From NCBI RefSeq assembly GCF_037404875.1, contig NZ_JBBELO010000039.1, positions 124,001 to 188,000 on the forward strand: a stretch of DNA of 64,000 bases. The letters are read 5' to 3'. This document shows positions 51,822-60,897 of this stretch, piece after piece. This stretch comes from Orlajensenia sp037404875 (lineage in GTDB: Bacteria > Actinomycetota > Actinomycetes > Actinomycetales > Microbacteriaceae). The stretch's first letter is position 1. Each line of letters begins with the position of its first letter. The position numbers and the translations under genes were made by a program. The notes beneath the pieces are model-generated. The model worked only from the letters and a program-made list of their open reading frames with translations, did not search any database and was not told the DNA's origin.

Positions 51822-52048
51822 TCCTCCCGACGAAATACGTCCCGGCTTCCGATAGTGCTCTTGGGAGGGCCGCGGCCCTCCTACCGAAACGCGCGAGCAA
51901 TCCGACGGTAAGCGAGCTTTGGAACACATACCGGCTAGATCGGCCCGATGCGACGTTTGATTCGTTTGCTGAGGCCCTCACCTTGTTGTTCTTGGTCGGC
52001 ATCGTCGAGATCGAAGCCGGAATATTGCGTTGGCAGGTGACGACATGA
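51818..52048 (+). CDS. ABC-3C middle component (MC6-like)
   Basis: The 76-residue protein starts MILPTKYVPASDSALGRAAALLPKRASNPTVSELWNTYR and ends LTLLFLVGIVEIEAGILRW. The ILPxKY start, SELW and LLFLxGxIE features match the small middle component of ABC-3C systems. The GTG start overlaps the upstream stop, and its own stop overlaps the ATG of the ATPase, so all three genes are translationally linked. Confidence 0.8.
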   Translation: MILPTKYVPASDSALGRAAALLPKRASNPTVSELWNTYRLDRPDATFDSFAEALTLLFLVGIVEIEAGILRWQVTT

Positions 52049-53805
52049 GGCTTAACTCCCTAACGGCCAACTTCGACGGCTTTAACCCGGTCGATTTCAG
52101 AGACGGCTTGAACATTGTGGTCGCGGATCGCGCCAAAGAGGCGACTAAGACTGACTCGAGGAATGGTCTCGGTAAGACAACAGTCATCGCGCTGATCGAC
52201 TTCTGCCTCGGTGCGAACATGAGTGACCGCGTCGAGCAGATGAGGGGCAACCACTGGTCCTTCACGCTCTCGCTCACTACAAGATCTGGACTTACACTCC
52301 GCGCATCCCGCAGTCCTGACTCGTCGGGAGACATTCAGGTCGAGGGCAACGCTGTCGGCGCGGGAATCATCCAGCCCGGAGACGCCTCAGAATCCGGAGT
52401 CGTCACCATAGGATCTCGCCAATGGACCAACTGGCTCGGCAGGGAGAGTTTCGCGAGACATGATCTCTCGGCGGATGCTCCTACCTTCAGGAGTCTCGTA
52501 CGTCACCTCGCACGTTATAGGACTGACTCGCTGATCGACCCCTTCCGCACCCTTGCCAATCAGCGCGCAGAGGCGGTCCAGGCCGAGAACGCCTACCTGC
52601 TGAACTTGGACTGGCGTTTTGCGCGGGAGTGGGCCGAGCTCAAGGACCGGAAGTCGCGCGTGGCACTTGCCGACGACCCAGACAATCCGATCGAGGATCG
52701 AATCGCAGCACTCGAGCCACACCTTGTCAGAGTCCAGCGCCGCACAGAGCAGTTGGTAGATGACATCAGCTCGTTCTCCGTTCTGCCCGAGTACCGTGAG
52801 ATCGAAACCAACGTTCAGAGGTCTACAGCGCGGATCAAGAGTTTGGGGAACGAAAACCTCATCGATCGCCAGCAGTTAGCGCTGTACGAGTCGCAAGCTC
52901 AAGATGAGTTCACATCCACGCCGATCGATGTGGAGGCCCTCTTTCTCGAAGCGGGAGTCGTTCTCGGCGACGCAGTCGTTCGAAGCTTTGGCGAGGCTGC
53001 CGAGTTTCAGCGACAGATCACAGCAAACAGGATCGCTTACCTCGCGGATGAGACTCGACGGCTGCGAGAGCGCGTGGAGCAGCGCGAGACGGAGCGGGCG
53101 CGGCTCGCCAATCAACAGGAGCAAGATCTTCAAACGCTTCGGACGGGTGGTGCGCTCGATGACTTCGTGGTTCTCCAGAAACGCCTCGCCGAATCTCAGG
53201 TCGAGGTCGCCCAAGTCGAAGAGCAGATCCAGACCCTGCGCGAACTTAGCGATCGGAAGACGCAACTCAAGTCGCAAGAGATAGACCTTGTTTCCCGGAC
53301 GAAGCTCGACTTGCAGGAGCGATTCGACCTTCGAGCAGCGGTCATCGCCCGGTTCGGCGAAATCATGGAGGCGCTCTACGGTGAACCCGCGGACCTGCGC
53401 GTCCTGCCGGGCAAGAGCGGCGTGCAATTCAAGGTAGTTCTGCCGCGGACTGGCTCAGGAGGAGTGCACCTTATGGCGATCTTCGCCTACGACATTGCGC
53501 TGAGCGAGGATCTCGCACGCGACGACCGAGGGCCCGGCATCCTTATCCATGACAGCGCGATATTCGCCGACGTTGATGAAAGACAGACCGCCCGGGCGAT
53601 CGAGATTGCGGCAGAATCAGCTGCCGCGCACGGCTACCAGCACCTCATCACTATCAATAGCGATCACGTACCGTGGGGCGAGTTCAATGATCGGTCCGTT
53701 TTTGACGACGCCGTCATCCTGCGCCTTCACGACGGTGACCCGTCCGGCAGTATTCTTGGACAGCGTCTTCACTTTTCGATCGAGGCAGATAACGAGCAGC
53801 CGTAG
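52045..53805 (+). CDS. ABC-3C ATPase with DUF2326-type coiled-coil domain
   Basis: The 586-residue SMC/RecN-like ATPase has a Walker A RNGLGKTT at about 39-46, coiled-coil regions around 190-440, and a C-terminal ATPase half with GILIHDSAIFADVDERQ (Walker B/D-loop region, near 495) and HLITINSDHVPW (H-loop). The order of components matches ABC-3C systems predicted to defend against phages or plasmids. The ATPase probably senses DNA and triggers the HNH effector. Confidence 0.85.
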   Translation: MRLNSLTANFDGFNPVDFRDGLNIVVADRAKEATKTDSRNGLGKTTVIALIDFCLGANMSDRVEQMRGNHWSFTLSLTTRSGLTLRASRSPDSSGDIQVEGNAVGAGIIQPGDASESGVVTIGSRQWTNWLGRESFARHDLSADAPTFRSLVRHLARYRTDSLIDPFRTLANQRAEAVQAENAYLLNLDWRFAREWAELKDRKSRVALADDPDNPIEDRIAALEPHLVRVQRRTEQLVDDISSFSVLPEYREIETNVQRSTARIKSLGNENLIDRQQLALYESQAQDEFTSTPIDVEALFLEAGVVLGDAVVRSFGEAAEFQRQITANRIAYLADETRRLRERVEQRETERARLANQQEQDLQTLRTGGALDDFVVLQKRLAESQVEVAQVEEQIQTLRELSDRKTQLKSQEIDLVSRTKLDLQERFDLRAAVIARFGEIMEALYGEPADLRVLPGKSGVQFKVVLPRTGSGGVHLMAIFAYDIALSEDLARDDRGPGILIHDSAIFADVDERQTARAIEIAAESAAAHGYQHLITINSDHVPWGEFNDRSVFDDAVILRLHDGDPSGSILGQRLHFSIEADNEQP

Positions 53806-53836
53806 GCAAGAAGCGCGTACGCAGTTGGGACCTGAT

Positions 53837-53859
53837 TCGCGGACGTGGCAGCGGTCCGC
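53837..53859. terminator. Hairpin between ABC-3C and HEPN genes
   Basis: CGCGGAC (53837-53843) and GTCCGCG (53853-53859) form a 7-bp stem with a 9-base loop between convergent genes. No U-tract is present. Confidence 0.45.
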
Positions 53860-53922
53860 GTGGTTGCGCTCGCGTGCTCTCTACTGCGGTCCGCTGGTAT
53901 GAAGGCGCTCAACGGAGGGTGG

Positions 53923-55554
53923 TCAGCTGCCACTATGCATGATCTCGAGACTGCGTTCCTCGCTGGTGGGGATCGCCAGTAGTTCTGGTCGTGACTCGAA
54001 GATCGCTCTTAAGGCGTCCATCGAGATCTCGACGGATTCCAAGGCAAATTCTTGAAGTTGCTGCTGATTGATCGAGGCTGCTCCGTGCACAACAGCACTT
54101 CGGAAGGCGTAGATCTTCTTGTACCGAGCAAGTCGTGCTTTGCGATCATCTGCTGAGGTCCCAAGGAGCCACGCGAGTGAGCTACACACCCGAAGCGTGG
54201 TCTCGGTCTTGGCGCCGAACAAATTCTCCCAGACGATAACAGCGTCGACTAGAACGTCTTCCATTGTGCGCCGCTCCGCGACGGAGGCAAGCATGCGTCG
54301 CACGGCGACCGCCGTGGATGGCGTGCGATGTTGCTGAACGCGGATTGCCCAGTCGCGCCACTGACCGATTTGAGGTGAGCTGAGGTTCATTGGCATGAGG
54401 CCGACTGCTCGCGTAAGGTCATTCCAGCCGGCCAGGCGATGGCTCGAAAGTGGATCCAGTTGTGTCTGCCAACTTACGTGGACAACCGCCCGCCGATCTG
54501 GAAACGCTAGAAGTAGACCGAGCCTCAGATTCTCGACTGCTGCCTCGACAGCTCGTGCGCTGACGAGCAATGATTCTGGCCACGGCTGGGTGACGTCGAG
54601 CGAGCGAATTCTTAGCGAGTATGGGACCTCTATCTCAAGCACCAAGTCACCGTGATAATTGATCACCGCTGTTTCGCCAAATTCATCCGTACCAGTGAGC
54701 TGACCGCTTGCGCCGGCTGCACGGATGTAGGGCGCATCGCGCTCGTCCGAGCGCCGTAGGCGCCCCCATCCGAGATCGACCTCCTCGATCTCCTCCGGCA
54801 GCAGCATCCCGGCGAGGCCAACTCGCGCGGGTATGCGTACTGGCTGAGCGTCGATCGCCGCTCGTATCTTGTTGAGACCGTCGAGCACCGCTGTCGTGAA
54901 CTTGTCGATCGTGGGCGCATTACTGAGCGTGCTGGCCGCTATCCATCCGGAACTGATGAGGGTTTCGGCGAGACTCCAGAGTTGCAGCGTGCCACCATTG
55001 CCTGTGCTGCGCAGGACCGACCCAGTCGGTCCAGTGTGTTCACTCTCCTCGGTGAACACACGGCCTAGATCGTCGTCACTTCGCGCGAGATCTTGAAACG
55101 CTTGATTCGCTGGATGACGAAATAGTGCGCGACTCAGCGAGCGTGGGAATCCGAAGGGGTCATCAGGTTCGCGCACCAAAAGCCCGGGGTAGCAATCAAT
55201 CGCCATCTTCGTCAGTAGCCCTTCAACCCCGCCAAGGCCTGTGTCGACCGATGGAACTGACCCGCCCGACATTGTTCGAGCTAGGTTGCCAAGAGACACG
55301 TCCGGATTGGGGTCTGAGGCGGTCGCCAGAAAGCTGGTCCACTCCGCAGCATTGTCACCGCCGGGGCGCCGAGGCTGAATTGTGGTATCCAAGGTGACCA
55401 ATTCACCGAGTACCCGCTCTTGCCGCTCGTTAAGTTGATGCGTAAAAGGGTTCTCGCGACGTGCCTCCAGCTCCCCGACATCGGCGGCAAGGAGGTAGGC
55501 GAGGGATTCAATTCCCAAGCGGTCAAATAATGCGCGTTCTCCCGCTTCGGTCAT
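53923..55554 (-). CDS. Large HEPN (Apea-like) protein
   Basis: The 543-residue protein ends with an Apea-like HEPN region: KIYAFRSAVVHGAASINQQQLQEFALESVEISMDALRAIF, with RxxxxH (Arg485 to His490), the catalytic signature of HEPN ribonucleases. The N-terminal 400 residues have no recognised domain. HEPN proteins are common RNase effectors in defence and toxin systems. TACCTT ends seven bases before the ATG, fitting a leaderless start. It may be a stand-alone defence gene. Confidence 0.75.
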   Translation of the reverse strand: MTEAGERALFDRLGIESLAYLLAADVGELEARRENPFTHQLNERQERVLGELVTLDTTIQPRRPGGDNAAEWTSFLATASDPNPDVSLGNLARTMSGGSVPSVDTGLGGVEGLLTKMAIDCYPGLLVREPDDPFGFPRSLSRALFRHPANQAFQDLARSDDDLGRVFTEESEHTGPTGSVLRSTGNGGTLQLWSLAETLISSGWIAASTLSNAPTIDKFTTAVLDGLNKIRAAIDAQPVRIPARVGLAGMLLPEEIEEVDLGWGRLRRSDERDAPYIRAAGASGQLTGTDEFGETAVINYHGDLVLEIEVPYSLRIRSLDVTQPWPESLLVSARAVEAAVENLRLGLLLAFPDRRAVVHVSWQTQLDPLSSHRLAGWNDLTRAVGLMPMNLSSPQIGQWRDWAIRVQQHRTPSTAVAVRRMLASVAERRTMEDVLVDAVIVWENLFGAKTETTLRVCSSLAWLLGTSADDRKARLARYKKIYAFRSAVVHGAASINQQQLQEFALESVEISMDALRAIFESRPELLAIPTSEERSLEIMHSGS

Positions 55555-55915
55555 GTGCACCAAGGTATTCGGTCCTGAGCCACGCCTGAAACGACACACG
55601 TGAGTACACTTCGGGCGCCACGCATCATCCCGAGTCAGAAAGCATCCCAGATCACTGCAACGGTTGGCCGTCACATCAGGGCTGACGAGACGTGCAGTGC
55701 TCGCAAGCGGGTCCCGCATCGGAAGGGTGCACTAATCGCTACAGCCGGTCGGCATCGGCTGTACTTCGCGCCAGGCGCCGTACTCGACGTCATCGGTCGA
55801 TCCTGCCCTGCTGAGGACACTTGAACGTCTTCTCCTCGTGGGCCGGATGCAGAGCGTGAACTTGACAAGCGCACCAACTTCGCGCTCGCAATCGTCTGCT
55901 CGACTGGGGCGGGTC
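55555..55915. other. 361-base region without a convincing gene
   Basis: It holds the presumed promoter of the HEPN gene and short open frames on both strands with poor composition and no ribosome sites. It may contain a decayed gene. Nothing recognisable is seen. Confidence 0.4.
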
Positions 55916-56356
55916 TTAGAAGCCCGAGCGGCGCCGTCGTCCGCGGTCGATGCCGTGAATAACGGCATAGTTCAGCTCGGCGAGGGCGCGCGCAGCGGGC
56001 AACCACTTGCCGTCCAACTGCAGTGTGCCTGCCTTGGCCAGCGCGCTCACATTACTTATGACATTCGTGACAGCGCGCGGAGAACTACAAACGCGCCGTA
56101 CGCACTCGATGATGTCGTGGCCCTCAGCGACGGTGCGGGTGGTCTCTACAGTCTCAACGACTGTACGCTCCACGACACGAACTTGAAACGCTTCCGGCTT
56201 GCGGGCCCGTCTGTCTTCGAAGGCTGCCTTGCGGCACGCAGACCCGCAGTAGATTCGCGGCCGTCCGGTGGCCTTTGCCATTGGTAGCGCGGCGCCGCAG
56301 CGAACGCATCGAACCGGCGGGATGCGCCGAGTGGTGGTGTTCTGCCGAATGGTCAT
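55916..56356 (-). CDS. Small zinc-finger protein
   Basis: The 146-residue protein has an N-terminal treble-clef or ribbon-like finger (CVRCGAALP, then YCGSACRKAAF) followed by a Val/Glu-rich middle and a helical end (LPAARALAELNYAVIHGIDRG). Such small zinc proteins are frequent on mobile elements. A perfect palindrome lies 26 bases upstream of its start. Function unknown. Confidence 0.65.
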   Translation of the reverse strand: MTIRQNTTTRRIPPVRCVRCGAALPMAKATGRPRIYCGSACRKAAFEDRRARKPEAFQVRVVERTVVETVETTRTVAEGHDIIECVRRVCSSPRAVTNVISNVSALAKAGTLQLDGKWLPAARALAELNYAVIHGIDRGRRRRSGF

Positions 56357-56381
56357 ACTTCGAGGTGCGCCGAAGGCCCCA

Positions 56382-56400
56382 GTTTCGTCACCGACGAAAC
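56382..56400. promoter_or_regulatory. Palindrome GTTTCGTC-N3-GACGAAAC upstream of the zinc-finger gene
   Basis: Perfect 8-bp arms (56382-56389 and 56393-56400) around ACC. It lies just upstream of the minus-strand start at 56356 and is a good operator candidate, or a short recombination site. Confidence 0.55.
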
Positions 56401-56624
56401 AGGGACGTCCTTGATCTGCAAGAGGCGTGGCGTCTCAATTGCTTGGGCCGGATCATGGCCTGCTTCAGCACATGCCGGGGTCTGCTACCGGTTCATCGCA
56501 GCTCAGGCCAGTCGCGTGGCTGATCCGCGTCGTCGGCAGCGGTCGCCATCATCAAGGCCGGCGTCGAGCTGCGCGCCCGCCAAGCGGCGGCCGCGGCGCT
56601 CCTGGTGAGCACCAGGAGATCTAG

Positions 56625-57560
56625 CTACCGAAACGGACTCTTCGACTTCAGGAAAGTTACAGCGCTGTATCCGTTGGCGTCGAGAAGAGGTCTGAGGCGA
56701 GCTTCTTCGACCGCGAAGTCGTTGCCGGGACCAACCCGCATGCGCACGATCGGCAGGTTGCTCGCCGTCGCTTGGTAGTACTCCGGATCGTGCTGGTCCC
56801 AGTCAGTCGAAAATGGATCAGTCGCAGCGCCCGTAATTCGGATGTGCGTGTGGGCGCCTTCGGGATTGGGATAGATCGCGGCGGCGTTTTCGGGGCGAGT
56901 AACGGCGTAGCGAACTTCGCGCTCACGAGAGAAGTGCTTGTTCTTGATGGACGCCACCGCATCCACGTACCCGCTGCTGCCCCGGTCTCGGAAAATGGAT
57001 CCGAAGTTGTCGCCCTCGTCATGACGCGCGTCGATGTAGGCGCCTTCATCCTCGCCATCTCGGATCTGCCAGATTGCGCGGGTCGCCAGGTCGAGCTGCG
57101 CATCCTTCTTGTACGCGAGGTCCAACCAGCGGAATGGGAACTCTTCGATGTATGGCCCACGAGACAAGGCGCCGGAGTCGGCTCCGACGACAGGGAGATA
57201 GACACCCCGCGGGATGCCGACCGCGAAACCATCCGCAAGCGCATACTTCTGCCACTGCTCCGTATCGTCGGACAGCGGGCTGAAACAAGTCACGAAAGCA
57301 CTGCCGTGGTAGAGATCGCCACCCGCCCCCTCGAGCGAATCCTTCAACTCCCTGAAGTCGATCTCGGGCGAGGCCGGGTCATGGTGGTCCCACGTCTTCT
57401 TCATCTGGTTGAAGGCCTGGCGGACTCGCTTGTTGCCGAGCTTCAGCTCAGTGGCATCGTTCAGTCCGGCGATGTCCGCAGCCCAGAGTTCGTGGTTCGT
57501 GATGATTTTCTCAACCACGTCGTGCTTCGTGTAGTGCCACACGAGGTCTGGGGTGTTCAT
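56625..57560 (-). CDS. DUF2971 family protein
   Basis: The 311-residue protein has the DUF2971 pattern: LVWHYTKHDVVEKIITNHELWAADIAGLNDATELKLG, GSAFVTCFSPLSDDTEQWQKYALADGFAVGIPRG and FSREREVRYAVTRP. DUF2971 proteins occur beside defence genes and in phages. Their activity is not known to me. TATCTT (57567-57572) ends six bases before the ATG (leaderless pattern). Confidence 0.87.
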   Translation of the reverse strand: MNTPDLVWHYTKHDVVEKIITNHELWAADIAGLNDATELKLGNKRVRQAFNQMKKTWDHHDPASPEIDFRELKDSLEGAGGDLYHGSAFVTCFSPLSDDTEQWQKYALADGFAVGIPRGVYLPVVGADSGALSRGPYIEEFPFRWLDLAYKKDAQLDLATRAIWQIRDGEDEGAYIDARHDEGDNFGSIFRDRGSSGYVDAVASIKNKHFSREREVRYAVTRPENAAAIYPNPEGAHTHIRITGAATDPFSTDWDQHDPEYYQATASNLPIVRMRVGPGNDFAVEEARLRPLLDANGYSAVTFLKSKSPFR

Positions 57561-57709
57561 ACGCTCAAGATATCGACTGATTCTCGTGCCAGATGAAAGA
57601 GCCCGCACATCCGGTACTTATTGGCTCGGGTGTTCCGACCCGCAACGAGCGACTCCTGAACTGGCTCGCTCTGTGCCGGCCACTGGCTCCTATCGTGACC
57701 ATCAACGAA

Positions 57710-58675
57710 CTATTTCTGTGCGAGTCGGATCCGAAGTCGCCGCGCACGCGCCTCAAAAGCCGGCTTGCCACCGTCGAGGATCTCGCACACCTCGTCACGT
57801 ACCGCTGGATTCTCAAGCCCTCCGCTGAGGTACGAGAGGTTCGGGAGGCCACCGGGTACATGCGCTCCCGCGCTCGCGATAATCACTTGATCGGCATCGG
57901 TGTTCACGACGAGGTTCGCGTTGTGCGTCACGATGATGATCTGGCGACGACGGCGAGTCTCAACGAAGCGACCCACGAGCTCTACAAAGATCGACTTCGG
58001 GTCGAGGTTCTCTTCCGGTTGGTCGATGATCAACGGGCGGTCGTCGGTCTGATCGACGGCCAAATAGAGAAGCAACAGCACGATGCCGCGAGTTCCCGGA
58101 GAGAGTTGCTCAATATCGACACCGTCATACTGGACGCCATACCTGACGTTGATGTGGTCAGTGCTGTTGAACCACGCGGAGACGTCGTTCGCCTAGGCCC
58201 GGAACGCGGCAGCATCAGTCTGCGGCACCTTGGCTTGCTCGATGATGTGCTGATCGTGGTCAGCATGAAACTGCGTCATGGCTTCGGCGACATCCGCACT
58301 CGCACCGCTCTCCCAAGCGGGAAGTAGTACGTCCGTCGCGATGCGCAGCAGCTCGCCCCGACCTCGGAAAGTCGAGCCAGTGCGGAGGTCCATGAGATCT
58401 TCGCCGCGCGCCGCCCACGGCTCGACATCGACAACTCGGCGGACACTGAAGCTGAGCTTGCCCAGTGTGCCGAGCTCAGCGGAGAGCATGGTCGCGAGCA
58501 GGTCGTACATCTTGGTGAGTTCGGCCTGCTCGGATGCGTAGCCGTCGAATAGCGAAGAGTGAGACGCTTTGCGGTTACCGTTGAGGACATTGATCCTGGC
58601 CTGCGCGCTGGCAGCATTGGTGGCGGCGTTCGTCGCGGCGATTAGGGCTGCCTCGTTCTTCGTGATCTGGCGCAC
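57710..58675 (-). pseudogene. Broken TrlF-like ABC/AAA ATPase (3' part, with internal stop)
   Basis: The frame has the C-terminal half of a TrlF-type ATPase: DVEQLSPGTRGIVLLLLYLAVDQ-like text, LIIDQPEENLDPKSIF (Walker B with Glu), RRQIIIVTHNANLVV (H-loop) and LENPAVRDEVCEILDGGKPAFEAR. A TAG at 58193-58195 interrupts it in frame. The Walker A half is absent, and the reading frame ends in a stop just upstream of 58675. Left over from a defence ATPase. Confidence 0.75.
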
Positions 58676-58689
58676 AGCGCTGTCATCGG

Positions 58690-58961
58690 TCGTGGGCGTC
58701 TACCTGATCACTGACACTCGTGATGGGCGGCACTACGTCGGCAAGGCGCACGGGGTCGAGAACATCCGACAGCGATGGAACGCCTACCCGACCAATGGGC
58801 ACGGCGGCAACGTCGAGCTGCGTCGCCTCCACCCGACAAGCTTCCGCTTCTCGCTGCTACGAGTCTTCGACCCGTCGACCCCGACGCGGGATATCGACAT
58901 CGCCGAGAGCCACTTCAAGGATGCCCTCGACAGCCGACGACACGGGCTGAACCGCAACTAG
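58690..58961 (+). pseudogene. GIY-YIG nuclease domain fragment
   Basis: The frame gives VVGVYLITDTRDGRHYVGKAHGVENIRQRWNAYPTNGHGGNVELRRL and ends HFKDALDSRRHGLNRN, a GIY-YIG domain with its C-terminal Glu/Asn region. Upstream of 58690 the same frame runs through antisense ATPase DNA, so the N-terminal part of the protein has been lost. The two fragments abut head to head, suggesting a recombination junction near 58680. Confidence 0.6.
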
Positions 58962-58980
58962 CTCGATCTCTGGCTGACGC

Positions 58981-60144
58981 TCAGCGACCGCCGCGATGAG
59001 CGTTTAGGTCTGCCACTGGGGCAAGCGAGACGTCTCGAAGGTCTGCCGAGCCGCGCGAGGAAGCAACGCCTTCACCCTGAATAGCGAACGTCACGATGCC
59101 GAGCATTAGATCCTGAACGTCCTGCGCTCGCACGCTCAGGACGCGCGCGATGTCGGAGAACCCCGCGCCGCGTGCCCGCATGTCGCTCATCACCTGAGTG
59201 AGCAGACTCGAGGACTCGACTCGCAGATCGGATCCCGGCTCGCCTCGACGGAAACCAGCGATCGAAAGCTGCTTTGCAAGCGTGCTGTAGGTCCACTCCG
59301 AAATCACACCCAGGCGATGAGCGCGGAGATTGAGGGCCATCGCACTGACACGCCAGCGTCGCTTGAGAATAAGCACGTCCTCAAGCATCAAATTTCCCCG
59401 GATAGATCCCAGCACGTCCGAGCGCGGCATGAGGAATGAGCTGGCAAAGTCGTTCGCCGCGAGTTCCTTCTCCTTGCCCGGCTCCACGTGAAGTGACCCT
59501 CCGTGCATAACCAAGTGCCCGAGTTCGTGAGCGAGGTCAAACCGAAGGCGCTCGGCAGACTTATGGACATTGAGGAAGATGACGGGTGTCGCCCCGTGAC
59601 GGAACGAGAAGGCGTCGATGGCTTGCAGCGGGCCACCGGCCGAGTAAATCTTCGCACCCTTGGACTCGAGCAACTGCAGCAGGTTCTTGATGGGCGCCAC
59701 TCCGAGCCCCCACGCACCGCGAAGCGCCTCCGCAGCCTGCTCAGGTGCGACCTCGTCGTCCGAGCCGATGAGGTCCTGAAGTTCGGGTACCGCCGGGTCG
59801 GGAGCGCGGTACGTGTCCTCAATCCAGTCGGAAAGTTCCATAGCGAGAGCTGACAGCGCCCGCGCCGTGTCCTCGTCCTTCTTGGCGAGCCGAGATGTCG
59901 CCCGGAAGTGGAATGCATCCGATGGCGGCAGCTGCTCGAGCGGCCGGTAGAAAAAGTCGACCGGGAAGTTGAGGACGCGTGCGAACTCCCGGATCAGGTC
60001 CGGGCTGGGCGTTTCCTTGCTGCGCTCGGACTGCGATACCCACGGCGGAGTGGTGCCGGCCTCAGCCGCAAGAGAGGTCGCGGTCATCTGGCGAATGGCG
60101 CGCGCCATCTTAAGGCGCGCGGGAACGAAAGTGGTGGTGCTCAT
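58981..60144 (-). CDS. XRE-ImmA/IrrE metallopeptidase
   Basis: The 387-residue protein has an N-terminal XRE helix-turn-helix (LKMARAIRQMTATSLAAEAGTTPPWVSQSER) and an ImmA/IrrE peptidase domain with RFDLAHELGHLVMH (HELGH at 206-210) and EKELAANDFASSFLMP. These fusions cleave repressors or partner toxins. The ATG has no ribosome site. It lies 20 bases from the upstream gene at 60164 and is probably expressed with it. Confidence 0.88.
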   Translation of the reverse strand: MSTTTFVPARLKMARAIRQMTATSLAAEAGTTPPWVSQSERSKETPSPDLIREFARVLNFPVDFFYRPLEQLPPSDAFHFRATSRLAKKDEDTARALSALAMELSDWIEDTYRAPDPAVPELQDLIGSDDEVAPEQAAEALRGAWGLGVAPIKNLLQLLESKGAKIYSAGGPLQAIDAFSFRHGATPVIFLNVHKSAERLRFDLAHELGHLVMHGGSLHVEPGKEKELAANDFASSFLMPRSDVLGSIRGNLMLEDVLILKRRWRVSAMALNLRAHRLGVISEWTYSTLAKQLSIAGFRRGEPGSDLRVESSSLLTQVMSDMRARGAGFSDIARVLSVRAQDVQDLMLGIVTFAIQGEGVASSRGSADLRDVSLAPVADLNAHRGGR

Positions 60145-60163
60145 GGTCGGGAAAAAACGCGTC

Positions 60164-60802
60164 TCAGCGTCGCGACACGGTGAAGCCGACGTCGCCCTCG
60201 TCTTCGTCCTCGATCTCCTCGAAGGAGAACGCACCGCGTGCCAGGTCGAACGGCGGGAAGATGATCCGGTCAGACCACGTATCGATCTTCTTGCCGGTTA
60301 TGGACATCGGATGGGACAGCTCGAGGAAGACCATGCCGTCGCGCTCGTTGTAGAGCAGGATCCACAGGTCGTCGACGACAAACGAGCCACCGTCGCCCGT
60401 GGGCTGGTCGAAGAGGGCGACCTGACCATTTAGGTCAACGCGACGGGCAAAGGCAACGCCCTTGTCATTCTTGGTGCTGGGGTTGCCCCACGGCACGCCT
60501 GTGAACTTGCCGCCGCTGCTCGCGACGAGCCCGACGCGCAGCTCCGGGTGCGAGAAGTAGGGGAGGTTGTCGGGGTCATCGCGCCGCCATCCACGGCGCA
60601 GCAGCATCAGCCCTTCGTGGAGAGCCTCCACCGTGCGCATCCAGCGCGTGAATTCCGGGCCGGACTTTGGAGCAGCCGGCGAAACGGTGCGCTTCTCGGC
60701 AGCGCCGATAGCGACAGCACGCTCGAATGGCGTGGCCTCGAGACGCATAGGGTCGAGCAGGCGAGCGAGATCCTCGCGGGTCTTGGGGGTGTGGATCGCC
60801 AT
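60164..60802 (-). CDS. Uncharacterised partner of the XRE-ImmA protease
   Basis: The 212-residue protein starts MAIHTPKTREDLARLLDPMRLEATPFERAVAIG, has VDDLWILLYNERDGMVFLELSHPMSITG in the core, and ends in an acidic stretch (FEEIEDEDEGDVGF). No family is recognised. AGAGAGGA upstream gives a good start. Position suggests a protease substrate, toxin or antitoxin. Confidence 0.7.
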   Translation of the reverse strand: MAIHTPKTREDLARLLDPMRLEATPFERAVAIGAAEKRTVSPAAPKSGPEFTRWMRTVEALHEGLMLLRRGWRRDDPDNLPYFSHPELRVGLVASSGGKFTGVPWGNPSTKNDKGVAFARRVDLNGQVALFDQPTGDGGSFVVDDLWILLYNERDGMVFLELSHPMSITGKKIDTWSDRIIFPPFDLARGAFSFEEIEDEDEGDVGFTVSRR

Positions 60803-60850
60803 GTGCGGTTCCTCTCTCGCTGCCGGATGACATCACCAGTGTATCGCCTC

Positions 60851-60881
60851 CACTTAAAGTTTTGCTACTTCAACTTAGGTG
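60851..60881. promoter_or_regulatory. Inverted repeat upstream of the XRE-ImmA operon
   Basis: CACTTAAAGTT (60851-60861) and AACTTAGGTG (60872-60881) are near-symmetrical arms around a 10-base spacer, 49 bases upstream of the start at 60802. It is a good operator candidate for the XRE domain. Confidence 0.5.
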
Positions 60882-60897
60882 CGGCGTGTCGTGAGAC

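Noticed and set aside
57593..58327. 244-codon plus-strand frame
   Set aside because: It is antisense to the TrlF-like ATPase remnant, whose Walker B and H-loop motifs are clear.
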